NCBI GenBank assembly: GCA_017439235.1
Contig: JAFSJN010000017.1
Coordinates: 62,001 to 126,000 of the forward strand
Direction: 5' to 3'
Origin: Paludibacteraceae bacterium
GTDB taxonomy: Bacteria; Bacteroidota; Bacteroidia; Bacteroidales; Paludibacteraceae
DNA: 64,000 nucleotides
The notes under the pieces were generated by a model. The model was not told where the DNA came from. It saw only the letters and a program-made list of their open reading frames with translations, and did no database searches. Made by a program: the position numbers and the translations under genes. Each line of letters begins with the position of its first letter. Position 1 is the stretch's first letter. Shown here piece after piece: positions 26,345-35,071 of this stretch.

Positions 26345-27457
26345 ATGATTTTTCAAACCAAATATAAAAAACCGATACTTTTAGTAGGTAGTGGTGTTAG
26401 GACGGCTAACGCGGTAGAGTTGGTTCATGCGTTTGTAAGGAAGACGAATATCCCCTTATTGACGACTATGAATGCTGTAGATATAGCTCCTGAGGAGTTT
26501 CATATAGGCTTTATAGGCACGCATGGTAATCGAATCGCCAATATGATTATCAACGAGTGTGATTTGATAATATCAGTAGGTGCGCGTTTGGGAATACGTC
26601 AAGTGGGAAGATATAACGCTAATTTCGCACCTCATGCGGATTTGATAAGAGTAGATATTGATGAAAATGAGTTAGGTAGAAACATCAAACCGAATGAGCG
26701 GCAATATCGTATGGACGCCAAAGATTTTATGCAGATGCTATTGGCAGAAGACGTCCCTAATTTCTCTGCATGGAAAGAACAATGCATGAAGGCTCAAGTA
26801 CTTTTGGCTGATTTTGACCAGCAAGAAGGTAATGCAACGATAGAGAAAATCGGTTCGTTCTTACCGGAGAGTGCTATTGTTTCTGTTGATGTTGGTATGA
26901 ACCAATGTTGGTGTGCTCAGTCACTTGTATTAAAAGGAACAGAAGGCCGGATACTCATAAGCGGAGGTTACGGAACGATGGGATGTGCATTGCCTTTCGC
27001 CATCGGCGCATCTATTTCCAAGAATAATAGTGTGGTATATTGCATATGTGGAGATGGTGGTTTACAAATGAACATACAGGAGTTGGAAACCATCCAAAGA
27101 GAAAAACTACCAATTAAGATTTTTGTCCTTAATAATAGAGTGTTAGGGAAAATTAGCGAGACGCAACATTTCAATCATGGAGATCGATTCGCGGCTACAG
27201 CCGTATCCGGAGGATATACTGTGCCTGACTTTGCACGGGTAGCTGAGGCTTATGGTATAAAAGCTGTTACTTTGGCATCGTATAAAGAGTTGGATAACTA
27301 CAAGGAGTGGATCGCAGATAATGATCCATGCTTGTTTGATATCTCGTTGCCGGAGAGTAGTTTCCTGACCCCTAAAATCAAATGGGAAACGGGTAAGATA
27401 TTCCCCGAGATATCAATAGATATCATCAACAAGGTATTGGACATCTTGCGAAAATAA
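26345..27457 (+). CDS. ThDP-dependent enzyme, central plus PP-domain subunit
   Basis: 370 residues: residues 1-150 are the central (nucleotide-fold) domain starting PILLVGSGVRTANA, and 180-350 the PP domain with the ThDP motif GDGGLQMN...LNN (near 235-263) that binds Mg-diphosphate. It complements the upstream PYR-domain gene; together they equal one acetolactate-synthase-type catalytic chain. An in-frame TAA six bases before the ATG excludes simple read-through. No regulatory (IlvN) subunit is nearby. Placement between the SDR and LicD argues for a glycan-precursor role instead of valine synthesis (inference). Confidence 0.8.
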   Translation: MIFQTKYKKPILLVGSGVRTANAVELVHAFVRKTNIPLLTTMNAVDIAPEEFHIGFIGTHGNRIANMIINECDLIISVGARLGIRQVGRYNANFAPHADLIRVDIDENELGRNIKPNERQYRMDAKDFMQMLLAEDVPNFSAWKEQCMKAQVLLADFDQQEGNATIEKIGSFLPESAIVSVDVGMNQCWCAQSLVLKGTEGRILISGGYGTMGCALPFAIGASISKNNSVVYCICGDGGLQMNIQELETIQREKLPIKIFVLNNRVLGKISETQHFNHGDRFAATAVSGGYTVPDFARVAEAYGIKAVTLASYKELDNYKEWIADNDPCLFDISLPESSFLTPKIKWETGKIFPEISIDIINKVLDILRK

Positions 27458-27477
27458 CTATCAAAGTAAGTCGTTTT

Positions 27478-28296
27478 ATGAGAGAAATACCTATAGATGA
27501 AATAAAGCAAATTCAACTTGACATTGTTGTTAAGATAGATGAGTTTTGCCGAAAAAATGGTATTGAGTATTTCCTGGATGGTGGAACAGGAATAGGTGCA
27601 GCGCGTCATAAGGGTTATATACCATGGGATGATGATATAGATATATCTATGACTCGCCCCAATTATGAACGTTTCATTCATTCTTTTGGCGGCTATGATA
27701 AGAATCTTTCTGTATATGCCCCAGAGCTTGATTGGCATTATTATGCTACCTATGCCAATGTTTGTGATAATCGTACCATTTTATTTGAAGGGGCCAATGG
27801 ACATTGTGGGCAGGAAATTGGTGTAAAAGTGGATGTCTTTCCTATAGATGGAACAACAGAAAATTATAATTATAGTGTTAGGCGCCATAAGTTTTTGCAG
27901 ATAGTGACAAATATAATGTCCAGAAAACGTCGTGATTTGTCCATTGTTTGGAGAACGAATAAGTGGAATTTTTGTACATGTCTATTTGTCCGCACAATCT
28001 TCTGCTGTATTCCCTATACAGCTTTGCAGAAGTTGGTACACCGTATAGCCATGAAGTATCCATTTGAGACAAGCTCGTACGCATATGATGTCGTGAATCC
28101 TGTATACAAACGTCCAGTTCATTGTCGTCGTGAGACGTACGAAGAATACATTGATGTGCCTTTTGAAGGTCATACTTTGATGACGATAAAAAATTACGAT
28201 ACGTATTTAACCGACTTGTTTGGAGATTATATGAAATTGCCGCCGGTGGAGCAGCGTGTGGGACATCATGGTTTTACGGCATATTGGAAAGATTGA
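27478..28296 (+). CDS. LicD-family phosphotransferase
   Basis: 272-residue LicD/fukutin-type transferase, which moves a phospho-alcohol (phosphocholine, ribitol-phosphate or similar) from a CDP carrier to a glycan. [25 protein letters not shown] contains the nucleotidyltransferase-like active site with the Asp triad DDDID near 49-53; [10 protein letters not shown] near 118 is the second conserved box. A hydrophobic stretch near 165-190 may associate with membrane. With the cytidylyltransferase and SDR in the same operon, it likely uses the CDP product they make. Confidence 0.88.
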   Translation: MREIPIDEIKQIQLDIVVKIDEFCRKNGIEYFLDGGTGIGAARHKGYIPWDDDIDISMTRPNYERFIHSFGGYDKNLSVYAPELDWHYYATYANVCDNRTILFEGANGHCGQEIGVKVDVFPIDGTTENYNYSVRRHKFLQIVTNIMSRKRRDLSIVWRTNKWNFCTCLFVRTIFCCIPYTALQKLVHRIAMKYPFETSSYAYDVVNPVYKRPVHCRRETYEEYIDVPFEGHTLMTIKNYDTYLTDLFGDYMKLPPVEQRVGHHGFTAYWKD

Positions 28297-28301
28297 GTGA
28301 T

Positions 28302-29453
28302 ATGAAGACGATTTTGCTGGTTTTTGGAACGAGACCTGAGGCAATTAAGATGTGTCCTCTGGTAAAAGAATTCAAACGATTCCCGGATTTATTTGACACC
28401 AAAGTATGTGTTACCGGACAGCATCGAGAGATGTTGGATCAGGTATTGCATATTTTCGATATACAACCTGACTATGATTTGAACATCATGAAACAGGGAC
28501 AGGATTTGTACGATATCACAACTCGTGTTTTGCTGGGAATGCGTGATGTCCTTCTGCAGGTCAAGCCGGATGTGGTTCTTGTGCATGGGGATACAACGAC
28601 ATCTACGGCGGCTGCGTTAGCTGCATTTTATCAGCAAATCCCTGTCGGGCATGTGGAGGCCGGATTGCGTACCAATAATATCTATTCTCCTTGGCCGGAA
28701 GAGATGAATAGGCAAATAACGTCACGTATAGCGACCTATAATTTTGCTCCTACACCTCTGTCAAAAGCCAACCTCTTGAAGGAGAATGTGAAGGAAGAAA
28801 GTATTTTAGTGACCGGAAACACGGTGATAGATGCGCTACATCAAGTCGTGGAGCAAATTAAGTCCAACGATTCGATGGCAGTAGAATTGGAGAATCAATT
28901 GCGACAAGCGGGATATGATGTATCGCGCCTGGATACCGGTAGGAGATTGGTTCTGATTACCGGGCATCGCCGTGAGAATTTCGGGCAGGGATTCATCAAT
29001 ATATGTACAGCACTTCGCGATTTGGCAGACCAATTCCCGGAAGTGGATTTCGTATATCCGATGCATCTAAATCCCAATGTGCGCAAGCCGATTCATGAAG
29101 TCTTCGGAGCGGGAACAAATACAAATGGTAATATGTTCTTTATTGAACCGCTTGAGTATTTGATGTTTGTCTATTTGATGGAGAAGTCCTATTTGGTACT
29201 GACAGATAGCGGTGGTATTCAGGAAGAGGCTCCCGGATTAGGAAAACCGGTTTTGGTAATGCGTGATACCACTGAGCGTCCCGAAGCATTGGATGCCGGT
29301 ACGGTGCGTTTGGTAGGTACCGATTATAACAAGATAGTTTCATCTGTAACCGAATTGCTATGTGATGCAGATGTGTATAGCCGTATGAGTGATGCTGTTA
29401 ATCCTTATGGCGATGGCAAGGCTTGTGGCAGAATTGTGAATTGTTTAAAATAA
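28302..29453 (+). CDS. wecB: UDP-N-acetylglucosamine 2-epimerase (non-hydrolysing)
   Basis: Interconverts UDP-GlcNAc and UDP-ManNAc. 383 residues from the ATG at 28302, chosen because GTRPEAIKM then falls near residue 9 as in the family, and LicD ends 6 bp before. Other landmarks: HGDTTST near 90, HVEAGLRT near 110, PEEMNR near 123, TGNTVID near 172, GHRRENFG near 212 and DSGGIQEEA near 292. Supplies an N-acetylmannosamine-type residue to the polysaccharide. Confidence 0.93.
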   Translation: MKTILLVFGTRPEAIKMCPLVKEFKRFPDLFDTKVCVTGQHREMLDQVLHIFDIQPDYDLNIMKQGQDLYDITTRVLLGMRDVLLQVKPDVVLVHGDTTTSTAAALAAFYQQIPVGHVEAGLRTNNIYSPWPEEMNRQITSRIATYNFAPTPLSKANLLKENVKEESILVTGNTVIDALHQVVEQIKSNDSMAVELENQLRQAGYDVSRLDTGRRLVLITGHRRENFGQGFINICTALRDLADQFPEVDFVYPMHLNPNVRKPIHEVFGAGTNTNGNMFFIEPLEYLMFVYLMEKSYLVLTDSGGIQEEAPGLGKPVLVMRDTTERPEALDAGTVRLVGTDYNKIVSSVTELLCDADVYSRMSDAVNPYGDGKACGRIVNCLK

Positions 29454-29460
29454 GAGAGTT

Positions 29461-30168
29461 ATGATACCAAAGATAATTCATTATTGTTGGTTCGGCCGGG
29501 GCAAGATGCCGGAACAGGCGATACAATGTATAGACTCCTGGAAGCGGGTGCTGCCGGAATATGAACTTAAGGAGTGGAATGAAGACAATTTTGATTTGGA
29601 TATGTTCCCATATGTTCGCGAAGCCTATAAGAGTCGCAAGTTCGCGTATGTGACAGATGTGGTTAGATTATATGCCCTCTATACCGAAGGTGGTGTTTAT
29701 ATGGACACCGATGTGGAAGTGTTAAAACCTCTTGACCCATTTTTGCATCATACGGCATTCTCCGGGTTTGAAGATGAGGAAAATATACCCACCGGTATCA
29801 TGGCAGCGGAAAAAGGTAGCCGTTGGGCAAAAGAGAATTTAGATTATTATCAAGGTCGTCATTTTATCAAGCCGGATGGCTCTTTTGATACTACCACGAA
29901 TGTGACTACCATCACCAACTATATGATACCGCACGGATTGAAACGGGATAATACGTATCAGGATTTTCCCGGTTTAATCACCTTCTATCCGAAAGACTAT
30001 TTTTGTCCGAAGGATCATATTACCGAAAAGATTCATATAACACCCAATACGGTGACGATTCATCATTTTGCTGCCAGTTGGCATTCGCCAATGAATCGTT
30101 TAAAACACCGTATCATACGTTGGGTAAAGATTCACACCGGCATCCGCATAGGGCGTAAGAAATCATAA
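29461..30168 (+). CDS. glycosyltransferase, GT32-like (DXD family)
   Basis: 235 residues. IPKIIHYCWFGRG starts the chain, and YVTDVVRLYALYTEGGVYMDTDVEV near 60-85 carries the DXD (DTD) sugar-nucleotide/metal motif of the Gly_transf_sug family. HFAASWHSP near 195 is the conserved tail, followed by a basic amphipathic end that could contact membrane. It adds one residue to the repeat unit; donor and acceptor are unknown. Gap to wecB is 7 bp. Confidence 0.9.
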   Translation: MIPKIIHYCWFGRGKMPEQAIQCIDSWKRVLPEYELKEWNEDNFDLDMFPYVREAYKSRKFAYVTDVVRLYALYTEGGVYMDTDVEVLKPLDPFLHHTAFSGFEDEENIPTGIMAAEKGSRWAKENLDYYQGRHFIKPDGSFDTTTNVTTITNYMIPHGLKRDNTYQDFPGLITFYPKDYFCPKDHITEKIHITPNTVTIHHFAASWHSPMNRLKHRIIRWVKIHTGIRIGRKKS

Positions 30169-30176
30169 CTGAGTTT

Positions 30177-31097
30177 ATGCTGACAGCCATCATTTGTACA
30201 TATAATCGGGCGAAGTATATCGGTAATTTGCTGGAGAGTTTGGCAGCAAATGATCTGAAGAAGAACGAGTACGAGATAGTGCTCGTAGATAATAACTGCA
30301 CGGATAATACGCGAGAGATATGCGAGGCTTTTGCCAAGGCACATAAAGAGGTCAACTTCCGCTATGTTGTGGAGCCGGAGCAGGGATTATCTGCTGCGCG
30401 AAACAAAGGCATCAAAGAAGCGAAAGGGGAGATCATCGTTTATGTAGATGATGATGCGCTTGTAGATGCGTGGTATTTGCGTACGTATGCAGAGTGGTTT
30501 AAGGCGCATCCGGAAACGATGGCTTGTGGCGGACCGATAGAACCACTGTATGAGACCGAAGAGCCAACCTGGATGACGCCTTATACGAAAGCGTTGCTGA
30601 CTGCATGGATGGACTATGGAGATAAGGTGAGGGAATATCCCAAAGGACGTTATCCGGGTGGAGGTAATGCGGCATATCGGAAAGAGGTATTTGATAGGGT
30701 AGGACTATTTAATACTGCTCTTGGACGAAAGGGCGGAAACCTGATGGGCTCGGAAGAGAAAGATATCTTCGATAAGATGCACGCGTTAGGTATGCAAGTC
30801 TTATACCTGCCGACACCGGTATTGCACCACATTATTCCGCAAACTAAATTGGAACCCGATTATTTTAATCGTCTCACGACCCAAATCGGCATCAGCGAAC
30901 GGCAGCGTACTCTCGCTATTGGTAAGGGCAAATATGCGAAGCGTTTGTTTGCAGAATGGGTTAAATGGTGCGGAACGATCGTTATGTGGTTCTATTATGC
31001 GGTACAAGGACATCGCTCAAAGGGCGACATCCTTGTAATCTTCAGGCATAACGTTACGAAAGGACTGTTGCAACGAGGTAGCGTGCAACAGGGATAG
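30177..31097 (+). CDS. glycosyltransferase family 2
   Basis: 306-residue GT-A glycosyltransferase. AIICTYNRAKYI near 4-15, VDNNCTDNT near 41, EQGLSAARNKGI near 68, and VDDDALVD near 92 (DXD-like) define the catalytic half. GGNAAYRKEVF near 160 and SEEKDIF near 190 follow, typical of rhamnosyl/glucosyl transferases of this group. A hydrophobic stretch near 265-280 suggests membrane contact. Last gene of the plus-strand operon; its 3' end overlaps the convergent gene below by 44 bp. Confidence 0.9.
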   Translation: MLTAIICTYNRAKYIGNLLESLAANDLKKNEYEIVLVDNNCTDNTREICEAFAKAHKEVNFRYVVEPEQGLSAARNKGIKEAKGEIIVYVDDDALVDAWYLRTYAEWFKAHPETMACGGPIEPLYETEEPTWMTPYTKALLTAWMDYGDKVREYPKGRYPGGGNAAYRKEVFDRVGLFNTALGRKGGNLMGSEEKDIFDKMHALGMQVLYLPTPVLHHIIPQTKLEPDYFNRLTTQIGISERQRTLAIGKGKYAKRLFAEWVKWCGTIVMWFYYAVQGHRSKGDILVIFRHNVTKGLLQRGSVQQG

Positions 31098-32235
31098 GTG
31101 CCCATTTCTTTTCATATTGCGCCAGCACTTTATCTTTAGATATATTGGGCAGATTTACGAGATCTTCTTTCACTTTCTCCCAGTTCACTTGATCTTGAGG
31201 AATATACCCCATTTCTACCGTTTCGACTACTTCTTCATCAAAGGGCAAGTACCATTTGACTGCTAATTTGTCCGTGATGATAGCTGTGCCAACAATGAAA
31301 CTCTCCATGAATCGATTGGGAATACTCATTCGATATCCGGAGACATTATAATTGTATTGGAAGTTTGATATGTGTGCACAGAATTTTTCAATCGGGATAA
31401 TCAAATCCGTATGGTTTTGTGGCTTCTCCATAGTCCCACTATTGATTATTCTCGCATCATATGCATCACCTAAACTTTGCATGATTTGTGCTACTCGAGC
31501 GCGCTTTTCGTTTGGGTGATTAAGAGATGGACACATTCCCATTATATTGGATTCAGAATTCCAATCGATAGGTGTGTTCATATTCTCTCGAGGACCACAT
31601 GCATTGCCATAATAGCACATGACCTTTCGCTTGGCTTGTTTTACAGCGTCGTTTTTATAATTTTCCCAACCATTACTAAGCGCAGTATAACTATTCCCGT
31701 CCGATAGGCGTCTAAAACCAACAACGCATGGCTTTATTTTGATTATGTCATTTTTATCTAAATGTAGTGGCAGTCTTTCTCCAATTTGTCTAACTTTTAG
31801 TTTTTTATCTTTATGTTGATAATCATAGAACGGCGAATATACATCATCTGCTAAACGGAATCCTTTTTCTATGTCAATCACTTTAGGGCATTGCATCTTG
31901 AAATACACTTTGACCTTCTTTAGTAAGTCGCCGTCTATTCCGGCAGGACTATCACAGCAATCTATGCAGAAAGCATGGCGGTCACCATCTTTCTTTACAT
32001 ATCCCTCCATAGTATATGTATCTTCCAGAAAATGTAGGGCTAATTGATGCATTACGCCGCCAAGATGAGGCCAATCCGGAAGAATGGTGGAGAGGCGATA
32101 GAACCAGTCGCAGCGAAATTTTAATTTTATTTCTCCCAGCCGCTCTAACTCATATAATCCGAGAATGAATATTTGAAAAGGACGCCAATTCGGCGTGATT
32201 TTAGTAATAACAACGGCAGGAATATTCTTACTCAT
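31054..32235 (-). CDS. unrecognised protein, possibly an exostosin-like glycosyltransferase
   Basis: 393 residues, no signal peptide. I do not firmly recognise it. The C-terminal third contains RMSIPNRFMESFIVGTAII followed by KWYLPFDE, which resembles the donor-site region of exostosin/GT-B enzymes (a fixed Arg-Phe-x-Glu pattern before a 'selected by the cell' loop). The N-terminal half has HFLEDTY and several Cys and His (FCIDCCDSP). It is AT-rich with less biased codons than most of the window, suggesting acquired DNA. Last gene of the 19-gene minus-strand array; overlaps the previous gene by 8 bp. Confidence 0.5.
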   Translation of the reverse strand: MSKNIPAVVITKITPNWRPFQIFILGLYELERLGEIKLKFRCDWFYRLSTILPDWPHLGGVMHQLALHFLEDTYTMEGYVKKDGDRHAFCIDCCDSPAGIDGDLLKKVKVYFKMQCPKVIDIEKGFRLADDVYSPFYDYQHKDKKLKVRQIGERLPLHLDKNDIIKIKPCVVGFRRLSDGNSYTALSNGWENYKNDAVKQAKRKVMCYYGNACGPRENMNTPIDWNSESNIMGMCPSLNHPNEKRARVAQIMQSLGDAYDARIINSGTMEKPQNHTDLIIPIEKFCAHISNFQYNYNVSGYRMSIPNRFMESFIVGTAIITDKLAVKWYLPFDEEVVETVEMGYIPQDQVNWEKVKEDLVNLPNISKDKVLAQYEKKWAPIPVARYLVATVLS

Positions 32236-32917
32236 AGATATCTAACATTTCAAAATCAATATATTCTGTAGTCACAAAAGGTCTAAAAACGATACCATCC
32301 AACAGCATCGCATACACTATGTGCGAAAGATAAAGTTTTTCATTCTTCGCCATCAGTCTCTCAAAATACCGGCAGAACTCTTGGCAATCCTCAAAACAAT
32401 ATCCTCCTACATTAATCATATGACCGATAACCTTCTTTTCAATAATATTTGTGATATAGTACATATTATCTACGCTTACGTAACTTTTGTTCTGCGGTTT
32501 AAGCACTTGCAACGTCTCAATAGGACAAACTGCAACACCATTCTGCACAATAACCTCGCTCTTAAAATATCCATCTGAGTCCTTGATATAGATTGCCCCC
32601 ATGATGTATTCCTGCTTAATAGTCTGATAGATGCTCTCGGCTTGATTACGCGTCGATTTCTCCAACACGCAAATATGTACATTCTTCAATTGCAATCGCT
32701 CAATCTGCAAGTACAACATTCCGGCTATACCATATTTCATATCATGCTTTTTGAGTATCGTAATATAGATATTCTCAAATGCCGATAGTTCTAAACCTAG
32801 AATCGCCTTTAAGCAGTACATCGTGCCGCTCTCGTCCATACGGAACACATACGGTATATGCGAATTGTATTCCGGCTTGTCTGCCGCGATGGGTACTATA
32901 AGACTACATTGTTTCAT
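32228..32917 (-). CDS. nucleotidyltransferase-fold protein (glycan-precursor group)
   Basis: 229 residues. The layout suggests the sugar-nucleotidyltransferase/GT-A fold: a first strand LIVPIAAD, ICVLEKSTRNQAESI near 80-95, YIKDSDGYF near 107-115 (Asp pair where the metal Asp sits in the fold), then IIEKKVIGHMINVGGY near 160-175, the usual 'EK..is...G.Y.F' pattern. The classical GxGxR start is absent, so it may not bind a triphosphate in the standard way. AT-rich like its neighbour. Assigned by pattern only. Confidence 0.5.
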   Translation of the reverse strand: MKQCSLIVPIAADKPEYNSHIPYVFRMDESGTMYCLKAILGLELSAFENIYITILKKHDMKYGIAGMLYLQIERLQLKNVHICVLEKSTRNQAESIYQTIKQEYIMGAIYIKDSDGYFKSEVIVQNGVAVCPIETLQVLKPQNKSYVSVDNMYYITNIIEKKVIGHMINVGGYCFEDCQEFCRYFERLMAKNEKLYLSHIVYAMLLDGIVFRPFVTTEYIDFEMLDIYE

Positions 32918-32921
32918 ACGC

Positions 32922-33770
32922 TCAAACCAAAGTTTTAATCACTCGTTTTAGATATTCTATCACCTTATCCTCCTTTGCATAAGGCAAGATCCGTAGCATG
33001 TTCATCAACTGCAATACCTCATAATGCTCCTTATACCAGTCGTATTGACTAAAATGCTTATCCAACCGTTCATCCACATATTCAGAAATCAGTTTCAATC
33101 GCAGTTCGTCATATGGTTGTTGGTACATCAAGCACGACCAAAGGTACTGCGCATCTTGACGCAGTTTGACGATATCCTGCAACGGAGTCTCGATGAACGA
33201 ATCCAAGAAATCGATTAAGCAATACTGTTGTCCGCAGAAAAGCACATTTGAGAAAGTCAAATCTCCATGACACACTCCCGTAGGTATACGAAGATCTCCT
33301 GCATCTGCTATCTTCTTACGGGCTTTCCCCATAAACTCGCTCAATTCCTCGTTATAATCAGCACGCTTCGACACTTTACCTGCTACATCCTCAAACTTAG
33401 TCATCAGCACCTCATTGGAGCACTTTGCTATTGGCGACTGTTGAATCTCTTGTTCAACAAAAGCAATCATCGCTTCAATAAAAGCATCAATCTCATGCAC
33501 TCCGGCATTCTCAAAGTAGTCAATATAGTTCTGTGAATACACATAGTCCATTCGAATCTCAGTCTTAGCATCGGACTTACTAATCTCATACACCTTCGGC
33601 ACAATGATATTCGGCACGTGCATATCCGAAGCCGCTTTCTGCTTCTCGGCTTGCAGTGCCAAACGCTCCAGGTACTTCGGATCTTCGGTGGACTTCAGTA
33701 CAAACAACTTCGTGTCTTCACGAACCACCTCAACCTTGCATCCGCTATTTCCAATCACCTCAATCTTCAT
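32922..33770 (-). CDS. aminoglycoside-phosphotransferase-fold kinase
   Basis: 282-residue kinase of the APH/choline-kinase fold. The catalytic loop CHGDLTFSNVLF near 188-199 and the metal motif IDFLDSF near 206-212 are intact. The N-terminal lobe is short. In glycan clusters such kinases phosphorylate small alcohols or sugars for later nucleotidyl activation (LicA precedent). Neighbours (HAD phosphatase, NTP-transferase) support that role rather than drug resistance. Overlaps the HAD gene by 11 bp. Confidence 0.8.
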   Translation of the reverse strand: MKIEVIGNSGCKVEVVREDTKLFVLKSTEDPKYLERLALQAEKQKAASDMHVPNIIVPKVYEISKSDAKTEIRMDYVYSQNYIDYFENAGVHEIDAFIEAMIAFVEQEIQQSPIAKCSNEVLMTKFEDVAGKVSKRADYNEELSEFMGKARKKIADAGDLRIPTGVCHGDLTFSNVLFCGQQYCLIDFLDSFIETPLQDIVKLRQDAQYLWSCLMYQQPYDELRLKLISEYVDERLDKHFSQYDWYKEHYEVLQLMNMLRILPYAKEDKVIEYLKRVIKTLV

Positions 33771-34332
33771 AAAAACTTTTATCTATTTTTATCACCGGCA
33801 CTCCCGCTGCTTTTGCCGCTTCAATACCGATTTCCGTATCTTCAAAACATAATGCCTCATTTGTATCCACTTGCAGCAATTCCAATGCCTTCAGATAAAT
33901 CTCCGGATTGGGTTTGCCCTTCTCTACCATCTCTCCGCACAAAATCACATCAAACAAATCTTCCGCGCCGATGCACTTCAACGCAGCCATCAGGTTCTCG
34001 CGTCTTGCTGTCGAAGCAATAGCCGTTTGGCCACCATCCGCATGAAACGCTCTGATAAACTCCACCAACGTTTTATTCACTTTCAAATGCTCAAAATGCA
34101 GTGGGTAATACAGCGCCTTTAGGTCTCGTACCTTGCGCGTTTCGTCATTCTTCTCCAATCCGATCTGCTCGATGAACTTATCATACCGCAACCCGAAACA
34201 AGCACGATACGTCTCACGCGTCAGTGTATAACCAATCTCAGCAAACGCTTGCTTATACGCAAGGAAGTTCGCTTCGAACGTATCCACCAACGTTCCGTCA
34301 AAATCCGATATGATTGCTTTTATCTCAGCCAT
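33760..34332 (-). CDS. HAD-superfamily phosphatase
   Basis: 190-residue HAD hydrolase. DFDGTLVDT at 9-17 holds the nucleophile Asp and the acid/base Asp; the cap is a four-helix type (class C1). GKPNPEIYLKALE near 137 and FEDTEIGIEAAKAAG near 160 give the Lys and second Asp pair. Closest general types are phosphoglycolate phosphatase and beta-phosphoglucomutase. In this position it likely removes a phosphate or moves it on a precursor between the kinase and nucleotidyltransferase steps (inference). Confidence 0.85.
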   Translation of the reverse strand: MAEIKAIISDFDGTLVDTFEANFLAYKQAFAEIGYTLTRETYRACFGLRYDKFIEQIGLEKNDETRKVRDLKALYYPLHFEHLKVNKTLVEFIRAFHADGGQTAIASTARRENLMAALKCIGAEDLFDVILCGEMVEKGKPNPEIYLKALELLQVDTNEALCFEDTEIGIEAAKAAGVPVIKIDKSFYED

Positions 34333-34333
34333 C

Positions 34334-35071
34334 TTACAAATATCGTTTCAACTCTTCCGGTGTGCCGTACGAGTAATATTCCTCCATCGGAGCCAGGTAC
34401 ACTTTCTCTCCGGCTGCAATCAAATAGTTATACAGCAACGACACATAGTACTCCGGTTTCGCAAAATTCTGTTCGTTCATCAACTGATGTGCTACCTCTT
34501 TGAACCGTCTACCGGAACTGAAGAAATACGCGCCACACAATGCATGGTTGCTAATCACCTCTTTCTCCGCGGTCCGAATCACCACATTGTCCGCATCTAT
34601 CTCCGCATAACTGTATTTGGGGCTATCGCTCTCAAACGAAACCAATGCGCCACCCTCTGCTTCTTCACCTGATTTTGCCAACGCAGCCTTGATAAGTTCG
34701 ATAAAGCGTTTGCTCCGAAACTCCAAATCGCAATCCATTACAACAACCGCATCATTATCATCAATAGCACTCTCTGCCATCAAACACGTTTCAACGGCTC
34801 CGCGTGTCGTCTTTAGCACGGAGAAGATCTTTGCTTCCGGCAAGAACGATTGTATGCCTTTATCGATACCGTACTCATCGATATGATTCTGCCGCACGAT
34901 GAACGAGTACTTCATCTGTACTCCCTCTGCATGCACACTTCCGATAGCTCGCTTAAATAACGGCACACCATGCAACTGTATCAAAGGCTTCGGAGTCGTC
35001 CATCCTTCTTTTAAGAACCGACTCCCTTCCCCAGCCATAGGCATAATGATATGTAATGAACGATGTGTCAT
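34334..35071 (-). CDS. sugar-phosphate (or alcohol-phosphate) nucleotidyltransferase
   Basis: 245-residue NTP_transferase protein. IIMPMAGEGSRF near 8-19 is the nucleotide loop (GxGSRF), PKPLIQLHG near 27-35 follows, MDCDLEF near 112 gives the metal Asp, and the C-terminal end has GTPEELKRY. The form resembles LicC-type CTP:phosphocholine and related enzymes, as well as glucose-1-phosphate nucleotidyltransferases. Together with the kinase it could make an activated donor. Overlaps yfhO by 4 bp. Confidence 0.82.
   Translation of the reverse strand: MTHRSLHIIMPMAGEGSRFLKEGWTTPKPLIQLHGVPLFKRAIGSVHAEGVQMKYSFIVRQNHIDEYGIDKGIQSFLPEAKIFSVLKTTRGAVETCLMAESAIDDNDAVVVMDCDLEFRSKRFIELIKAALAKSGEEAEGGALVSFESDSPKYSYAEIDADNVVIRTAEKEVISNHALCGAYFFSSGRRFKEVAHQLMNEQNFAKPEYYVSLLYNYLIAAGEKVYLAPMEEYYSYGTPEELKRYL

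Noticed and set aside
25788..27457. ThDP enzyme as a frameshifted pseudogene
   Set aside because: Stops in two frames and a separate start with its own spacing lie exactly at a domain border; gene fission fits better.
32922..33770. Aminoglycoside resistance gene
   Set aside because: Only the kinase fold is shared; neighbours are glycan-precursor genes.
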